NCBI RefSeq assembly: GCF_001816145.1
Contig: NZ_MDZB01000095.1
Span: 1-64,000 of the forward strand
Direction of reading: 5' to 3'
DNA from: Hymenobacter lapidarius
GTDB lineage: Bacteria > Bacteroidota > Bacteroidia > Cytophagales > Hymenobacteraceae
DNA length: 64,000 nucleotides
The translations under genes and the position numbers were made by a program. The first letter of the stretch is position 1, and every line of letters starts with the position of its first letter. Below, in pieces: positions 63,402 through 64,000 of this stretch. The notes beneath the pieces were generated by a model. The model saw only the letters and a list, made by a program, of their open reading frames with translations, did not search any database and was not told where the DNA came from.

Positions 63402-64000
63402 CTACAGCCCCATCTGCTGCGAATGCTGCAGGGCATCGCGGCTGTGCTCGAAGTGGCAGGTCGCCACGCCGGCCTGCCTGATTTCGTCCAACGCGGCCTC
63501 TGCTGCCGGCCGGCCTCCGGCGTGCACCTGCCGGATGTACACCGCCCGCACCCGCCCCGGGTAGCGCTTCACCACGGCTGCGTAAATGCCGGGGTCGTGC
63601 TGCGAATCGTCGCCGAGCAGCACGAAGCGCTGGCTGGGGCAGGCCGCGAAAACGCGTACAATGCGGTCGAGCTTGGTGGCGTGCTTGTTCTGGCCGGACT
63701 CTCGCAGCTGGCTCAGGCGCTTGAGCTGGCTGAGCTGGAACACGCCTTTGGGCATGTTATTATGAGCCGCAAACTCCAGGATGAAGTCGTAGAGGTTCCA
63801 CTCGCTGCTGCTCACGTAGAAAAACGCGTTGGGCGGGCCGGGCGTGGGCTGGCCGGCCTGGGCCAGCCACTGGTAGTGGGCCGCCACGTCGGCAAATGGG
63901 GCCCGGCTGCGGGCGTTGCGGCTCAGCAGCACCCACAGGCGCTGCCAGCGCGTAGCCGAATGCGACACCAGAAAGGTGTCGTCTATGTCGGAAATAACGG
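63402..64000 (-). CDS. App1-type phosphatase (HAD-like, DUF2183), 5' part beyond the window
   Basis: The frame continues past the right edge, so the gene is partial. The visible N-terminal part is VISDIDDTFLVSHSATRWQR, the DxDxT motif of the phosphatidate-phosphatase APP1 catalytic domain (HAD superfamily). Later segments are PNAFFYVSSSEWNLYDFILEF, RFVLLGDDSQHDPGIYAAVV and RVRAVYIRQV, all matching the family. It probably removes phosphate from a lipid or similar substrate. Its C-terminus converges on icd. Confidence 0.88.
   Translation of the reverse strand, partial: VISDIDDTFLVSHSATRWQRLWVLLSRNARSRAPFADVAAHYQWLAQAGQPTPGPPNAFFYVSSSEWNLYDFILEFAAHNNMPKGVFQLSQLKRLSQLRESGQNKHATKLDRIVRVFAACPSQRFVLLGDDSQHDPGIYAAVVKRYPGRVRAVYIRQVHAGGRPAAEAALDEIRQAGVATCHFEHSRDALQHSQQMGL

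Overview
The window is about 64 kb of GC-rich DNA with dense, alternating coding on both strands. It looks like the chromosome of a Bacteroidota member of the Cytophagales, most like Hymenobacter. This is inferred from a C-terminal type IX secretion sorting domain on a secreted protease, Bacteroidota-type families (DUF4197, DUF6428, DUF779, TonB-like stand-alone domains), very weak Shine-Dalgarno signals and several ATG/TTG start choices. No rRNA, tRNA, CRISPR array or prophage was seen.

Layout. 1-5.8 kb: an exported hypothetical, a SpoU-type RNA methylase, a CHASE3 histidine kinase with a single-domain response regulator, a Gly/Tyr-rich exported protein and an endonuclease III-like glycosylase. 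6-8.4 kb: two glycosyltransferases. 8.5-10.7 kb: a threonine synthase gene broken by a one-base frameshift, and a LysR regulator. 11-23.5 kb: a thioester alpha-2-macroglobulin lipoprotein and its usual partner, penicillin-binding protein 1C, here separated by a lipoprotein and a large type IX-secreted subtilase. 23.5-29 kb: a galactonate (De Ley-Doudoroff) operon (aldolase, dehydratase, kinase, lactonase) divergent from a family 1-like glycosidase. 29-37.5 kb: DUF4197, a MaoC hydratase, an aldehyde dehydrogenase/DUF779/AraC group, a GreA/GreB factor, an MFS transporter and RmlD. 37.6-43.6 kb: a linked pair of predicted DNA-repair proteins (TIGR03915 and its radical-SAM partner), an Omp85-like outer-membrane protein and a TonB-domain protein. 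44-47.6 kb: an arsenic resistance cluster (ArsR, DUF6428, Acr3, ArsC, and a frameshifted flavin monooxygenase). 47.7-51 kb: a CvfB-like RNA-binding protein and small membrane genes. 51.2-61.9 kb: a membrane-stress cluster made of an XRE regulator with a dead LexA-type domain, a CesT/YbjN-like chaperone, PspA, a YqiJ-like OB-fold membrane protein, a flotillin and a 1690-residue AAA ATPase. 62-64 kb: isocitrate dehydrogenase and a partial App1-type phosphatase.

Two themes stand out. First, the window is littered with long inverted repeats of at least nine unrelated families, many sitting exactly at convergent 3' ends, and some inserted in frame inside pbpC and the AAA ATPase gene. Second, one family forms 53-bp terminal inverted repeats (one mismatch) around a DUF559 endonuclease gene wedged between the flotillin and AAA genes. 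The same repeat sequence occurs inside the AAA gene, and a looser relative in pbpC. This suggests a small endonuclease-linked mobile element that seeds palindromes, and it appears to have supplied the present start codon of the AAA protein.

All functions are read from the sequence and from remembered family features. No database search was possible.
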